13,500 bases of DNA from positions 1 to 13,500 of the forward strand of contig JAGHTQ010000133.1 of assembly GCA_018065295.1 (NCBI GenBank), given 5' to 3'. The notes under the pieces were generated by a model, which did not search any database, was not told the DNA's origin, and saw only the letters and a list, made by a program, of their open reading frames with translations. How positions within the stretch are numbered: the first letter of the stretch is position 1; every line of letters starts with the position of its first letter. Positions 6,468 to 12,212 of this stretch are shown here, one piece after another. The DNA comes from Candidatus Colimonas fimequi (GTDB taxonomy: Bacteria; Bacillota; Clostridia; Peptostreptococcales; Anaerovoracaceae). Both the position numbers and the translations under genes were made by a program.

Positions 6468-7109
6468 GTTTTTCAAAAAACTTCTTCTATGAATAGGGCA
6501 CATTCCCTGTTCACGAATGCCTTCATAGTGAGCCTTAGTGCCGTAGCCCTTGTTCTTCTCGAAAGCATAGCCCGGGTACTCCTGGGCGTATTCTACCATC
6601 ATTCGGTCCCTTGTCACCTTTGCAATAATAGATGCTGCTGCGATAGCAGTAACCTTGCTATCGCCCTTAATTATCGCTTCCTGAGGGATGTCCACCTCAT
6701 CGATGTGCATGGCGTCAAAAAGGACGTAATCAGGCTTGCAGCCCAGATTCTCAGCCAGCTGATCCAGTGCCCTTCTCATGGCCAGCTTAGTCGCCTGAAG
6801 TATATTTATATCGTCTATTACCGATTCGTCCGCCATGCCGATGCCGTAGGCAACAGCCTTCTCTCTAATTATGTCAAAGAGTTCATCGCGCTTCTTTTCG
6901 CTGAGTTTCTTGGAATCATCAACTCCAAGAACGTCGAAATCGTCAGGAAGAATTACGGCAGCGGTAACAACTGGTCCAGCCAGGGGACCTCTGCCAACTT
7001 CGTCGACTCCTGCAACGTACTTGTAGCCCTCTGCGTGAAGCTGCTCTTCGCGAACGCGCATCTCTATAAGACGCTCTTTTTGTTTCTGGAGACGTTCCTG
7101 CTTAGTCAT
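6459..7109 (-). CDS. rnhB: Ribonuclease HII
   Basis: Endonuclease of 216 residues that removes RNA from RNA/DNA hybrids and single ribonucleotides from DNA, using divalent metal. Family motifs are complete: GVDEVGRGPLAGPVV (34-48, with Asp36 and Glu37), VDDSKKLSEKKR, LFDAMH (Asp132), and GDSKVTAIAAASIIAKVTRD (149-168, with Asp168). These give the four acidic residues of the active site. The C-terminus has NKGYGTKAHYEGI and the usual RRSF ending. The N-terminal 30 residues are a charged helical extension. The ATG follows the rbgA stop codon directly (TAGATG), and GGAGAG lies 6 nt upstream inside rbgA, so the two genes are translationally coupled. Confidence 0.97.
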   Translation of the reverse strand: MTKQERLQKQKERLIEMRVREEQLHAEGYKYVAGVDEVGRGPLAGPVVTAAVILPDDFDVLGVDDSKKLSEKKRDELFDIIREKAVAYGIGMADESVIDDINILQATKLAMRRALDQLAENLGCKPDYVLFDAMHIDEVDIPQEAIIKGDSKVTAIAAASIIAKVTRDRMMVEYAQEYPGYAFEKNKGYGTKAHYEGIREQGMCPIHRRSFLKNLK

Positions 7110-7952
7110 CTATTTCTCTCCTGGAAGTTCAAGGGTAATGCGACCGATTTTGCTGCTTCTGAACTCGTCAAGAACCAGCTTGCCGATGCGCTCGTAGTCG
7201 ATTCTTTTGCCCGGAAGGATGCAGCCACGCTTCATGGCCATAGCTTCCATATTATCAAGTGGCGTCTCCTGAAGTTCGTCCAGCTTATATCTCTCCATGA
7301 GAAGCTGCGGATACTTCTGCGCAAGCACGCCGATAAGCTCCATGCCAAGTGTTGGAACATCCAGGATCTCGTCCTTGATTGATCCGCAGAACGCCAGGTT
7401 AAGACCAGCCTTAGGATCTTCAAACTTCGGCCAAAGGATTCCCGGTGTATCAAGAAGCTGCATGTTGTTCTTAAGCTTAAGCCACTGCTTGCCCTTAGTT
7501 ACGCCAGGTCTATCGCCTGTCTGGGCGCTCTTCTTGCCAGTCATTCTATTAATAAGTGACGACTTACCAACGTTAGGAACGCCAACGATCATGAGTCTAT
7601 ATGGCTTCATTCTAACCTTGTCCTGATTCTTCTCCTTCTCCATTGATTCCAGAAGACGGAACAGTTCCTTGACGCCGCTTCCGCTCATGCAGTTCATAAT
7701 CATTACCTTGTTTCCCTGAGCTTCAAGTTCCTTCTTCCATACCTTGCTGGCTTCGCCGTCAGCCAGGTCGCTCTTGTTGAGTACAACAACGCGAGGCTTG
7801 CTGCTAACCAGCTCGTCGATGATAGGGTTTCTGCTACTTACAGGAATACGAGCATCGATAACTTCGATAACTGCGTCTACCATCTTAAGATTTTCTTTGA
7901 TCAGTTCCCTGGTCTTCTTCATGTGACCGGGATACCAGTTTATATTCTCCAT
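7110..7952 (-). CDS. rbgA: Ribosome biogenesis GTPase RbgA (YlqF)
   Basis: GTPase of 280 residues needed for late assembly of the 50S subunit in Bacillota. It has the circularly permuted motif order of the YlqF family: G4 NKSDLAD (59-65) before G1 GVPNVGKSSL (124-133), then the G2 region RPGVTKG and G3 DTPG (168-171). The N-terminus has the diagnostic NWYPGHMKKT, and the C-terminal part matches the helical domain that contacts ribosomal RNA. ATG 7952 is chosen because GGAGGGG lies just upstream and NWYPGHM near the start is conserved; the reading frame extends to 8042 without a ribosome site. It is followed without a gap by rnhB and preceded by the rplS terminator. No clear promoter of its own was found, so read-through from rplS is likely. 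Confidence 0.96.
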   Translation of the reverse strand: MENINWYPGHMKKTRELIKENLKMVDAVIEVIDARIPVSSRNPIIDELVSSKPRVVVLNKSDLADGEASKVWKKELEAQGNKVMIMNCMSGSGVKELFRLLESMEKEKNQDKVRMKPYRLMIVGVPNVGKSSLINRMTGKKSAQTGDRPGVTKGKQWLKLKNNMQLLDTPGILWPKFEDPKAGLNLAFCGSIKDEILDVPTLGMELIGVLAQKYPQLLMERYKLDELQETPLDNMEAMAMKRGCILPGKRIDYERIGKLVLDEFRSSKIGRITLELPGEK

Positions 7953-7993
7953 ATTCCCCTCCTTATCGGAGCGATGCTCGGCCATATGAGCGA

Positions 7994-8015
7994 TGCCAGA
8001 CTTAAAAGGCTGGCA
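7994..8015 (-). other. Hairpin and direct repeats in the rbgA leader
   Basis: The rplS-rbgA gap holds a 6-bp stem TGCCAG/CTGGCA (7994-7999, 8010-8015) without a T tail. Beside it are two 9-bp direct repeats GAGCGATGC (7969-7977, 7988-7996) and two 13-bp near-repeats ending GGCACACGC (8008-8020, 8032-8044). Possibly a leader structure for rbgA; function unknown. Confidence 0.45.
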
Positions 8016-8044
8016 CACGCGGTTCCTAGTGGACCGGCACACGC

Positions 8045-8079
8045 AATAATAATAAAGGGGACCGATCTCGGTCCCCTTT
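8045..8079 (-). terminator. Intrinsic terminator after rplS
   Basis: On the minus strand AAAGGGGACCGA (8068-8079) can pair fully with TCGGTCCCCTTT (8054-8065), followed by TATTATTATT. Only 2 nt separate the arms, so the innermost pairs must open to form the loop. It starts 10 nt after the rplS stop codon. Confidence 0.85.
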
Positions 8080-8089
8080 AAGGAAATTC

Positions 8090-8437
8090 CTATTTAACGT
8101 CTCTTGACTTAATCTTAGCTGACTTACCAGTTCTCTGTCTCATGTAGTTCAGCTTAGCTCTTCTAATCTTACCACGTCTAGTAACTTCAATCTTCTCTAC
8201 TAATGGTGAGTGGATTGGGAAAGTCTTTTCAACACCTACGCCTGAAGCGATTCTTCTTACTGTAAATGTCTCAGCAACTCCACCGTTCTGCTTCTTAAGA
8301 ACGAATCCTTCGAAAATCTGAATTCTTTCTCTGTTACCTTCTTTGATTTTAACGTGTACCTTTACTGTATCACCAACGTTAAATGCAGGGACATCTGCTT
8401 TAAGATACTCTTTTGTGATTGAGCTTAAAACATCCAT
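8090..8437 (-). CDS. rplS: 50S ribosomal protein L19
   Basis: Ribosomal protein of 115 residues located at the 30S-50S interface. Typical L19 sequence is seen: VPAFNVGDTVKVHVKI, GNRERIQIFEGFVLKKQNGG, FTVRRIASGVGVEKTFPIHS, PLVEKIEVTRRGKIRRAKLN and YMRQRTGKSAKI. The start at 8437 is fixed by AAGGAGGAAATA just upstream and by the usual family length; the reading frame continues to 8551 but that part is leader. The gene has its own promoter (8523-8551), a leader of about 80 nt and its own terminator. The leader contains a small stem GTCCT/AGGAC (8475-8479, 8495-8499). L19 leaders that bind L19 are known in some bacteria, but this structure is too weak to assign to that class. Confidence 0.98.
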   Translation of the reverse strand: MDVLSSITKEYLKADVPAFNVGDTVKVHVKIKEGNRERIQIFEGFVLKKQNGGVAETFTVRRIASGVGVEKTFPIHSPLVEKIEVTRRGKIRRAKLNYMRQRTGKSAKIKSRDVK

Positions 8438-8522
8438 GATTATTTCCTCCTTACCCTTCGAAGTGTTCTTGGCCGTCCTTATTGACGAAACCAGAGGACC
8501 ACCCGTAATCACAAGCGAAATC

Positions 8523-8551
8523 ATTATACACTCTGTGACGCGGGCATGCAA
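8523..8551 (-). promoter_or_regulatory. rplS promoter
   Basis: Minus strand TTGCAT (8546-8551), 17-bp spacer, TATAAT (8523-8528). Predicted start near 8516, about 80 nt before the rplS ATG. Confidence 0.75.
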
Positions 8552-8602
8552 GGACTTTTTATCAAATTATTTATTGAAATTTCAACGTATTTCAGGTGCC
8601 TA

Positions 8603-9499
8603 CTATGCTCTAGGATGAGCCTTGTCATATACGTCCTTGATACGACTCTTAGTAGCACTTAAATATACCTGTGTTGCCGAAATATCTTCGTGTCCCATCA
8701 TTTCCTGAAGTGATTTCAGGTCTGCGCCGTTCTGAAGCATGTGAACTGCGAATGAGTTTCTGATGATGTTTGGTGTCAGTTTCTTCTCGATACCCGCAAT
8801 CTTACCGTATTCCTTGAGCATCTTCCAAATACCCTGACGAGTAATTCTCTTGCCCTGAACGTTAACGAAGAGCGCTTCTTCTTCAGTGTTATCTCTAACA
8901 AGGGCATCTCTGCCGTTAACCAGGTACTCTTCAAGAGCCTTTCTTGCTGGTCTGCCAAGAGGCACGATTCTGGCTCTTGCCATATCGCCATCACATGTGA
9001 TGAATCCCATTCTCAGATTGATGTCGATAACGTCAGCTTCGATGATTTCTGTAACTCTAAGGCCTGTAGCATAAAGCACTTCAAGAATCGCTCTATCTCT
9101 GATACCCTTATATGAATCATCTGGAGCGTCGAGAAGTTTCTCGATTTCTTCAACCTGAAGATAGTCGATTTCTTTTCTCTCAATCTTAGGGCTCTTGATG
9201 TTAACTGTAGGATTATCAGTAATAAGACCTTCACTAATAAGATAGTTATAAAAAGATCTTATTGAAGCCAGCTTCCTGTTTGTTGTGGAAGATGACTTAC
9301 CTTCAGCCTTGAGTCTGTGAAGAAATGCAACGATTTCAGTTCCTGTTACAGCCAGAATATCAGCGTTGCCACGCACACCTTCGAAGGTGATGAATTCCTG
9401 CACATCTCTGCTATATGCGTCGAGAGTATTAGCAGACATTCTCTTCTCACGCTGCAGGTACTCTACAAACTTATCTTTGTAACTTCTATCCATATCCAT
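8603..9499 (-). CDS. xerD: XerD-like tyrosine recombinase with two altered catalytic positions
   Basis: Site-specific recombinase of 298 residues, the length of E. coli XerD, a family that resolves chromosome dimers at dif. The N-terminal SAM-like domain (about 5-90) is followed by a catalytic domain. ATGLRVTE gives Arg148, RNSF is preceded by Arg247, MMGHEDIS gives His270 and TQVY gives the nucleophile Tyr279; the C-terminus HPRA is typical. Two positions differ from the family. The lysine of the GKG hairpin (172) is Asp in TCDGDMARAR, and the histidine of the HxxR motif (244) is Asn in TPNIIRNSF. The alignment needs no gaps, so residue numbers match E. coli. A GGGGG run lies 1 nt before ATG 9499 but 7 nt before an in-frame ATG at 9493, which may be the real start. 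Third gene of the proB-nudix-xerD operon. Confidence 0.88.
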   Translation of the reverse strand: MDMDRSYKDKFVEYLQREKRMSANTLDAYSRDVQEFITFEGVRGNADILAVTGTEIVAFLHRLKAEGKSSSTTNRKLASIRSFYNYLISEGLITDNPTVNIKSPKIERKEIDYLQVEEIEKLLDAPDDSYKGIRDRAILEVLYATGLRVTEIIEADVIDINLRMGFITCDGDMARARIVPLGRPARKALEEYLVNGRDALVRDNTEEEALFVNVQGKRITRQGIWKMLKEYGKIAGIEKKLTPNIIRNSFAVHMLQNGADLKSLQEMMGHEDISATQVYLSATKSRIKDVYDKAHPRA

Positions 9500-9508
9500 A
9501 CCCCCGGA

Positions 9509-10057
9509 CTATTCAAAAAGTTCCGGCATCTGTGACTTAGCCATGAACAGAGCTGCAATTGTCTTAACGTCAATGAGCTCGCCCTTAGCCGCCATTTCAT
9601 AAACCTCATCGAAGTCCATGAGCATTACGTCAAGGGCCTCGTCAGGATCCAGTTCTGTTTCTCCTGTATTTGTAAGTCCAGTCATTAAATATACGTAGAT
9701 GAGTTCCTTAGTATAAGCTACGCTTGGGCTAAGTGTACCAAGGTGCTTGATGTTCTTAGCAACATAGCCAGTTTCTTCCTTAAGTTCTCTGATTGCAGCG
9801 TTAACTGGATCAGTTTCACCTTCGTCAATCTTGCCAGCTGGAATCTCAAGAACAGGTCGTCCGATAACGTATCTGAACTGCTTCTCCATAACCAGTTTCT
9901 TGTCGTCTGTGAGCGCAACCATGCAAACTGCACCGTTATGCTCGATTACTTCTCTATGTGAATAGCCCTTAGGAACTGTTACCTTGTCCCTAACCACCTT
10001 CATAATGGCGCCGTCGTATATTTCTTCTCTACTTACGAATTTCTCTTCAAAAATCAT
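9509..10057 (-). CDS. nudF: Nudix hydrolase, ADP-ribose pyrophosphatase type
   Basis: Protein of 182 residues, probably splitting ADP-ribose into AMP and ribose 5-phosphate. The pattern is that of the NudF/ADPRase group: an N-terminal strand region, RYVIGRPVLEIPAGKIDEGE, the nudix helix RELKEETGY, and the downstream SPSVAYTKELIYVYL typical of ADP-ribose enzymes. The nudix box has the form G-x5-E-x8-R-E-L-K-E-E-T-G-Y, one residue more than the usual x7 between the first glutamate and the arginine; the metal-binding glutamates remain. It starts 18 nt after the proB stop with a weak ribosome site (GGGTGA). It is followed after 15 nt by xerD, a nudix-xerD neighbourhood also known from Bacillus. 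The substrate is inferred from family resemblance. Confidence 0.9.
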   Translation of the reverse strand: MIFEEKFVSREEIYDGAIMKVVRDKVTVPKGYSHREVIEHNGAVCMVALTDDKKLVMEKQFRYVIGRPVLEIPAGKIDEGETDPVNAAIRELKEETGYVAKNIKHLGTLSPSVAYTKELIYVYLMTGLTNTGETELDPDEALDVMLMDFDEVYEMAAKGELIDVKTIAALFMAKSQMPELFE

Positions 10058-10075
10058 ATCTATTCACCCGCTTCC

Positions 10076-10873
10076 TTATTCACCCATGAAAAGGGTTCCT
10101 GTTCCATTACCCTCTGCACTGTCAACAATGATATTCTCCTTGTTGCCGTTGAGCAGGAGCATTGGGATGCCGAATTTATTAACTTTGCCTGCGGCTTCAA
10201 TCTTAGTTCTGATACCGCCAGTACCAAATGAACTGTTCTCACCAATCTCGATGGACTTGAGCAGTTCCTTGGAATTCTCAACGCGAGTTATCAGCTGCGC
10301 ATCGTCGTGAGTTTTAGGATCCTTATCGTATACGCCATCGATATCGCTTAAGATAATCAGCATATCAGCATTCCAAAGGGCTGTTGTCAGTGCTGCCAGC
10401 GTATCATTATCGCCAATCTTGATTTCGTCAACGCTAACGCTATCGTTCTCGTTGATTACTGGGATAACGCCTTCATCTATAAGTGTGAACATTGCGTTTC
10501 TGATGTTCAGTGTTCTGTGGGGATCATCGAAATCCTCTCTTGTCAGGAGCATCTGTGCCACGTGCTTATCGTACTCTGCGAAGCATTCCTTCCATGCCAT
10601 CATCAGTTCCACCTGACCAATCGCGCAAAGAGCCTGCTTGTAGTTGATATCGCCTCTTCTGCTCCATTTATTAATAGCACCAACGCCGTAAATTCCTGCA
10701 CCTGATGATACGATCATTACCTGCTTGCCGCTAGCAATCAGCTTGTTGATCTGTTCAGTAATGCTGTGAAGCACTCTCTGGTCAACTGTACCTTCTGATG
10801 TGCTGAGTACGTTGCTGCCGATTTTAACTACTATTTTCCTGCTGTCGTTTATTGTGTCTGCTATATGTTTCAT
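10076..10873 (-). CDS. proB: Glutamate 5-kinase without PUA domain
   Basis: Enzyme of 265 residues that phosphorylates glutamate to glutamyl 5-phosphate with ATP, the first step of proline synthesis. Amino-acid kinase fold motifs in order: RKIVVKIGSNVLS (12-24), VSSGAGIYGVGA (55-66), VINENDSV (139-146), KIGDNDTLAALT (152-163), ILSDIDGVYDKDP (174-186) and SSFGTGGIRTKIEAA (214-228). E. coli ProB has a C-terminal PUA domain and about 367 residues; this protein ends after the kinase domain, as in a number of Bacillota. Ribosome site AAGG lies about 9 nt before the ATG. First gene of the proB-nudF-xerD unit, with its promoter at 10906-10934. The partner proA lies 1.3 kb away on the opposite strand. 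Confidence 0.96.
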   Translation of the reverse strand: MKHIADTINDSRKIVVKIGSNVLSTSEGTVDQRVLHSITEQINKLIASGKQVMIVSSGAGIYGVGAINKWSRRGDINYKQALCAIGQVELMMAWKECFAEYDKHVAQMLLTREDFDDPHRTLNIRNAMFTLIDEGVIPVINENDSVSVDEIKIGDNDTLAALTTALWNADMLIILSDIDGVYDKDPKTHDDAQLITRVENSKELLKSIEIGENSSFGTGGIRTKIEAAGKVNKFGIPMLLLNGNKENIIVDSAEGNGTGTLFMGE

Positions 10874-10905
10874 TTCCCTACACCTTCAATTTTTGTTTAC
10901 ATAAT

Positions 10906-10934
10906 ATTATAGCCCAACAGTTTATTATGGTAAA
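10906..10934 (-). promoter_or_regulatory. proB promoter
   Basis: Minus strand TTTACC (10929-10934), 17-bp spacer, TATAAT (10906-10911). Predicted start about 25 nt before the proB ATG. The -35 box overlaps one copy of ATTATGGTA. Confidence 0.65.
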
Positions 10935-10965
10935 GTGTTGATTCACTTTTGATTACATACAATTA

Positions 10966-10974
10966 TGGTATAAT
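10966..10974 (+). promoter_or_regulatory. Extended -10 promoter driving the candidate RNA
   Basis: TGGTATAAT combines a perfect TATAAT (10969-10974) with an upstream TGN extension; no good -35 box is seen. The -10 element sits within an inverted repeat, AATTAT (10961-10966) and ATAATT (10970-10975), that could bind a regulator. Predicted start near 10981. Confidence 0.5.
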
Positions 10975-10980
10975 TCGGAA

Positions 10981-11135
10981 ATAAGTTCGCAACATCCATT
11001 TTTTGGTGTTTAAATCCTTGCAATTGTGAATATGATGTAATAAAATGCAAATGAGGTTATCCCCCTGATAGCCTCATTAATCTCTAATCCCAATACCCCT
11101 TTTAACAAAAGAGTCCGCAAGGACTCTTTTGTTTT
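10981..11135 (+). ncRNA. Candidate structured small RNA of unknown class
   Basis: Between an extended -10 promoter and a strong terminator lie about 150 nt without a useful reading frame. They can form a row of hairpins. The first is AACA-CCA with UGG-UGUU and a bulged U (10991-11010). The second is a weak UUGCA/UGCAA stem (11018-11050). The third is a 12-bp stem with one G-U pair, AATGAGGTTATC/GATAGCCTCATT (11050-11061, 11067-11078), with loop CCCCT. The terminator is last. A C-rich unpaired stretch (11081-11100, including AATCCC and ACCCC) precedes the terminator; such C-rich loops in Bacillota small RNAs often pair with ribosome binding sites. It does not match 6S RNA, a T-box or another class I know. 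Expression is not shown by sequence alone; it could also be an attenuated leader. Confidence 0.45.
11105..11135 (+). terminator. Strong intrinsic terminator with GCAA tetraloop
   Basis: ACAAAAGAGTCC (11105-11116) and GGACTCTTTTGT (11121-11132) form a perfect 12-bp stem closed by a GCAA tetraloop, followed by TTT. It ends any transcript from the promoter at 10966. Confidence 0.85.
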
Positions 11136-11137
11136 GG

Positions 11138-11165
11138 GAGTCCTAACCCCGCGACTCCTAACCCC
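11138..11165 (+). repeat. Two CTAACCCC direct repeats
   Basis: CTAACCCC occurs at 11143-11150 and 11158-11165, 15 bp apart, just upstream of the -35 box of the yprB-like gene. GGAGTC and GACTCC beside them can also pair, with a 10-nt loop. Possible regulator site; function unknown. Confidence 0.5.
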
Positions 11166-11170
11166 ACAAT

Positions 11171-11199
11171 TTGCACAACACTTCCTATCTTGCTATAAT
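11171..11199 (+). promoter_or_regulatory. Promoter of the yprB-like gene and proA
   Basis: TTGCAC (11171-11176), 17-bp spacer and TATAAT (11194-11199) with a TGC extension. The expected start, 6-8 nt past the -10 box, coincides with the ATG at 11206, implying a leaderless mRNA. Confidence 0.8.
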
Positions 11200-11205
11200 A
11201 TCCCC

Positions 11206-12207
11206 ATGAAACACATTGTAAGAACTATAGATGAACCAATATATACAAGCCCTCTTCTAGACTTCTATTTCGAAGGGCTGACAGTCGGTACTCTCGACAT
11301 TGAGACCACAGGACTGAGCGCCACTAGGAATAAATACATACTCGGAGGACTATATAACTGCGAAACCAAGGAGTTTCATCAATTCTTTGCAGAGAATAGA
11401 GATGAAGAGAGCGATGCGCTGAACGCCTATATCGAGGAACTTTCCAAGTTAGACGTGGTAGTGACCTATAACGGCAAGCACTTCGATATTCCATTTATCG
11501 AGGCAAGATACAGACGTCTTAACGGACACGATATTCCAGTTAAGATGCCCTTTAACTTCGACATCTATCTTCTCCTTAACGGACACTCTCCTGTTAAACA
11601 TTTCGTCCCTAATCTGAAGCAGAAGACCATTGAGAACTACCTGGGACTTTGGGACAGAAGAAGCGACGAAATAAGCGGAGCTGAGAGCGTTGAGATGTAT
11701 AACGAATACGAGCGAACTGCAGATCCAGAGCTTGAGAGGCAGATACTTCTCCACAATAGCGATGACGTTTTGCAGCTGGTTCGCCTTATGAAGATAATAG
11801 CCAAGTGCGACTTCCACAAAGGAATGTACAAGTGCGGATTCCCAGTTGGCAGGTTTACAATAAACAAGGTTCATGTAGGTCGCGACCACATGGCATTCTC
11901 CGGATTTAACAGAGGAGAACCACTGGATTATCGCTGCTACTCAGTAGGCGACTACCCAGCACACGCAGTATTTGATGGAAGGCACAGAGAATTTGAAGTG
12001 AAGGTTCCAATAATCAGGGAACACGGCATGGCAATAATCGATCTCTTTGCCGCTGGCATAGATGATGGTCCATTTAAGGCATACCCAACATGCGACAGCG
12101 GATTTCTAGCAGTCGAAGCCGCTTCAAGCCAGAACCACATGGAGATCAACCATTTTATCAAAGCATACATGAACAAGTTAAGTGAATATATGGGAAAGGA
12201 ATTTTAA
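11206..12207 (+). CDS. YprB-like DEDD-family 3'-5' exonuclease (RNase_H_2 domain)
   Basis: Protein of 333 residues with a DnaQ/RNase H-like exonuclease domain of the YprB type. Motif I is GTLDIETTGLS (28-38, Asp31 and Glu33). Motif II is VVTYNGKHFDIPFIEARY (85-102, Asp94). Motif III is LLHNSDDVLQLV (181-192, His183 and Asp187), giving the four acidic residues and histidine expected for metal-dependent 3'-5' cleavage. Residues from about 215 on look beta-rich and match no domain I recognise. The natural substrate of this family is not firmly known; a role in nucleic-acid processing is inferred. ATG 11206 is used because the only upstream start (TTG 11134) lies within the terminator and would need translation through the promoter. 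There is no ribosome binding site (CCCC precedes the ATG). proA follows after 5 nt, so the two share a transcript. Confidence 0.88.
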   Translation: MKHIVRTIDEPIYTSPLLDFYFEGLTVGTLDIETTGLSATRNKYILGGLYNCETKEFHQFFAENRDEESDALNAYIEELSKLDVVVTYNGKHFDIPFIEARYRRLNGHDIPVKMPFNFDIYLLLNGHSPVKHFVPNLKQKTIENYLGLWDRRSDEISGAESVEMYNEYERTADPELERQILLHNSDDVLQLVRLMKIIAKCDFHKGMYKCGFPVGRFTINKVHVGRDHMAFSGFNRGEPLDYRCYSVGDYPAHAVFDGRHREFEVKVPIIREHGMAIIDLFAAGIDDGPFKAYPTCDSGFLAVEAASSQNHMEINHFIKAYMNKLSEYMGKEF

Positions 12208-12212
12208 ACCAA

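Larger units (their letters stand above)
10874..11205. other. Divergent regulatory region between proB and the yprB-like gene
   Basis: This 332-bp stretch holds no convincing protein gene. From left to right it contains the proB promoter on the minus strand, a plus-strand extended -10 promoter, a candidate structured RNA with a strong terminator, two direct CTAACCCC repeats, and the promoter of the yprB-like gene. A 9-bp motif ATTATGGTA occurs at 10924-10932 and 10962-10970, overlapping one element of each divergent promoter. Confidence 0.7.

Noticed and set aside
6387..7382. 331-residue plus-strand reading frame
   Set aside because: It lies wholly opposite rnhB and rbgA, both certain genes; its sequence has no recognisable domain.
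11046..11069. Seven-residue leader peptide (ATG at 11046, stop TGA)
   Set aside because: No ribosome binding site and no run of proline or other control codons; it is covered by a stable hairpin.
10981..11135. T-box, 6S RNA or other known riboswitch
   Set aside because: No T-box AGGGTGGNACCGCG-like motif, no long single rod with central bubble as in 6S RNA, and no known ligand-binding core was recognised.
11134..11205. N-terminal extension of the yprB-like protein from TTG 11134
   Set aside because: The start lies within the terminator region and the extension covers repeats and the gene's promoter; it resembles no protein.
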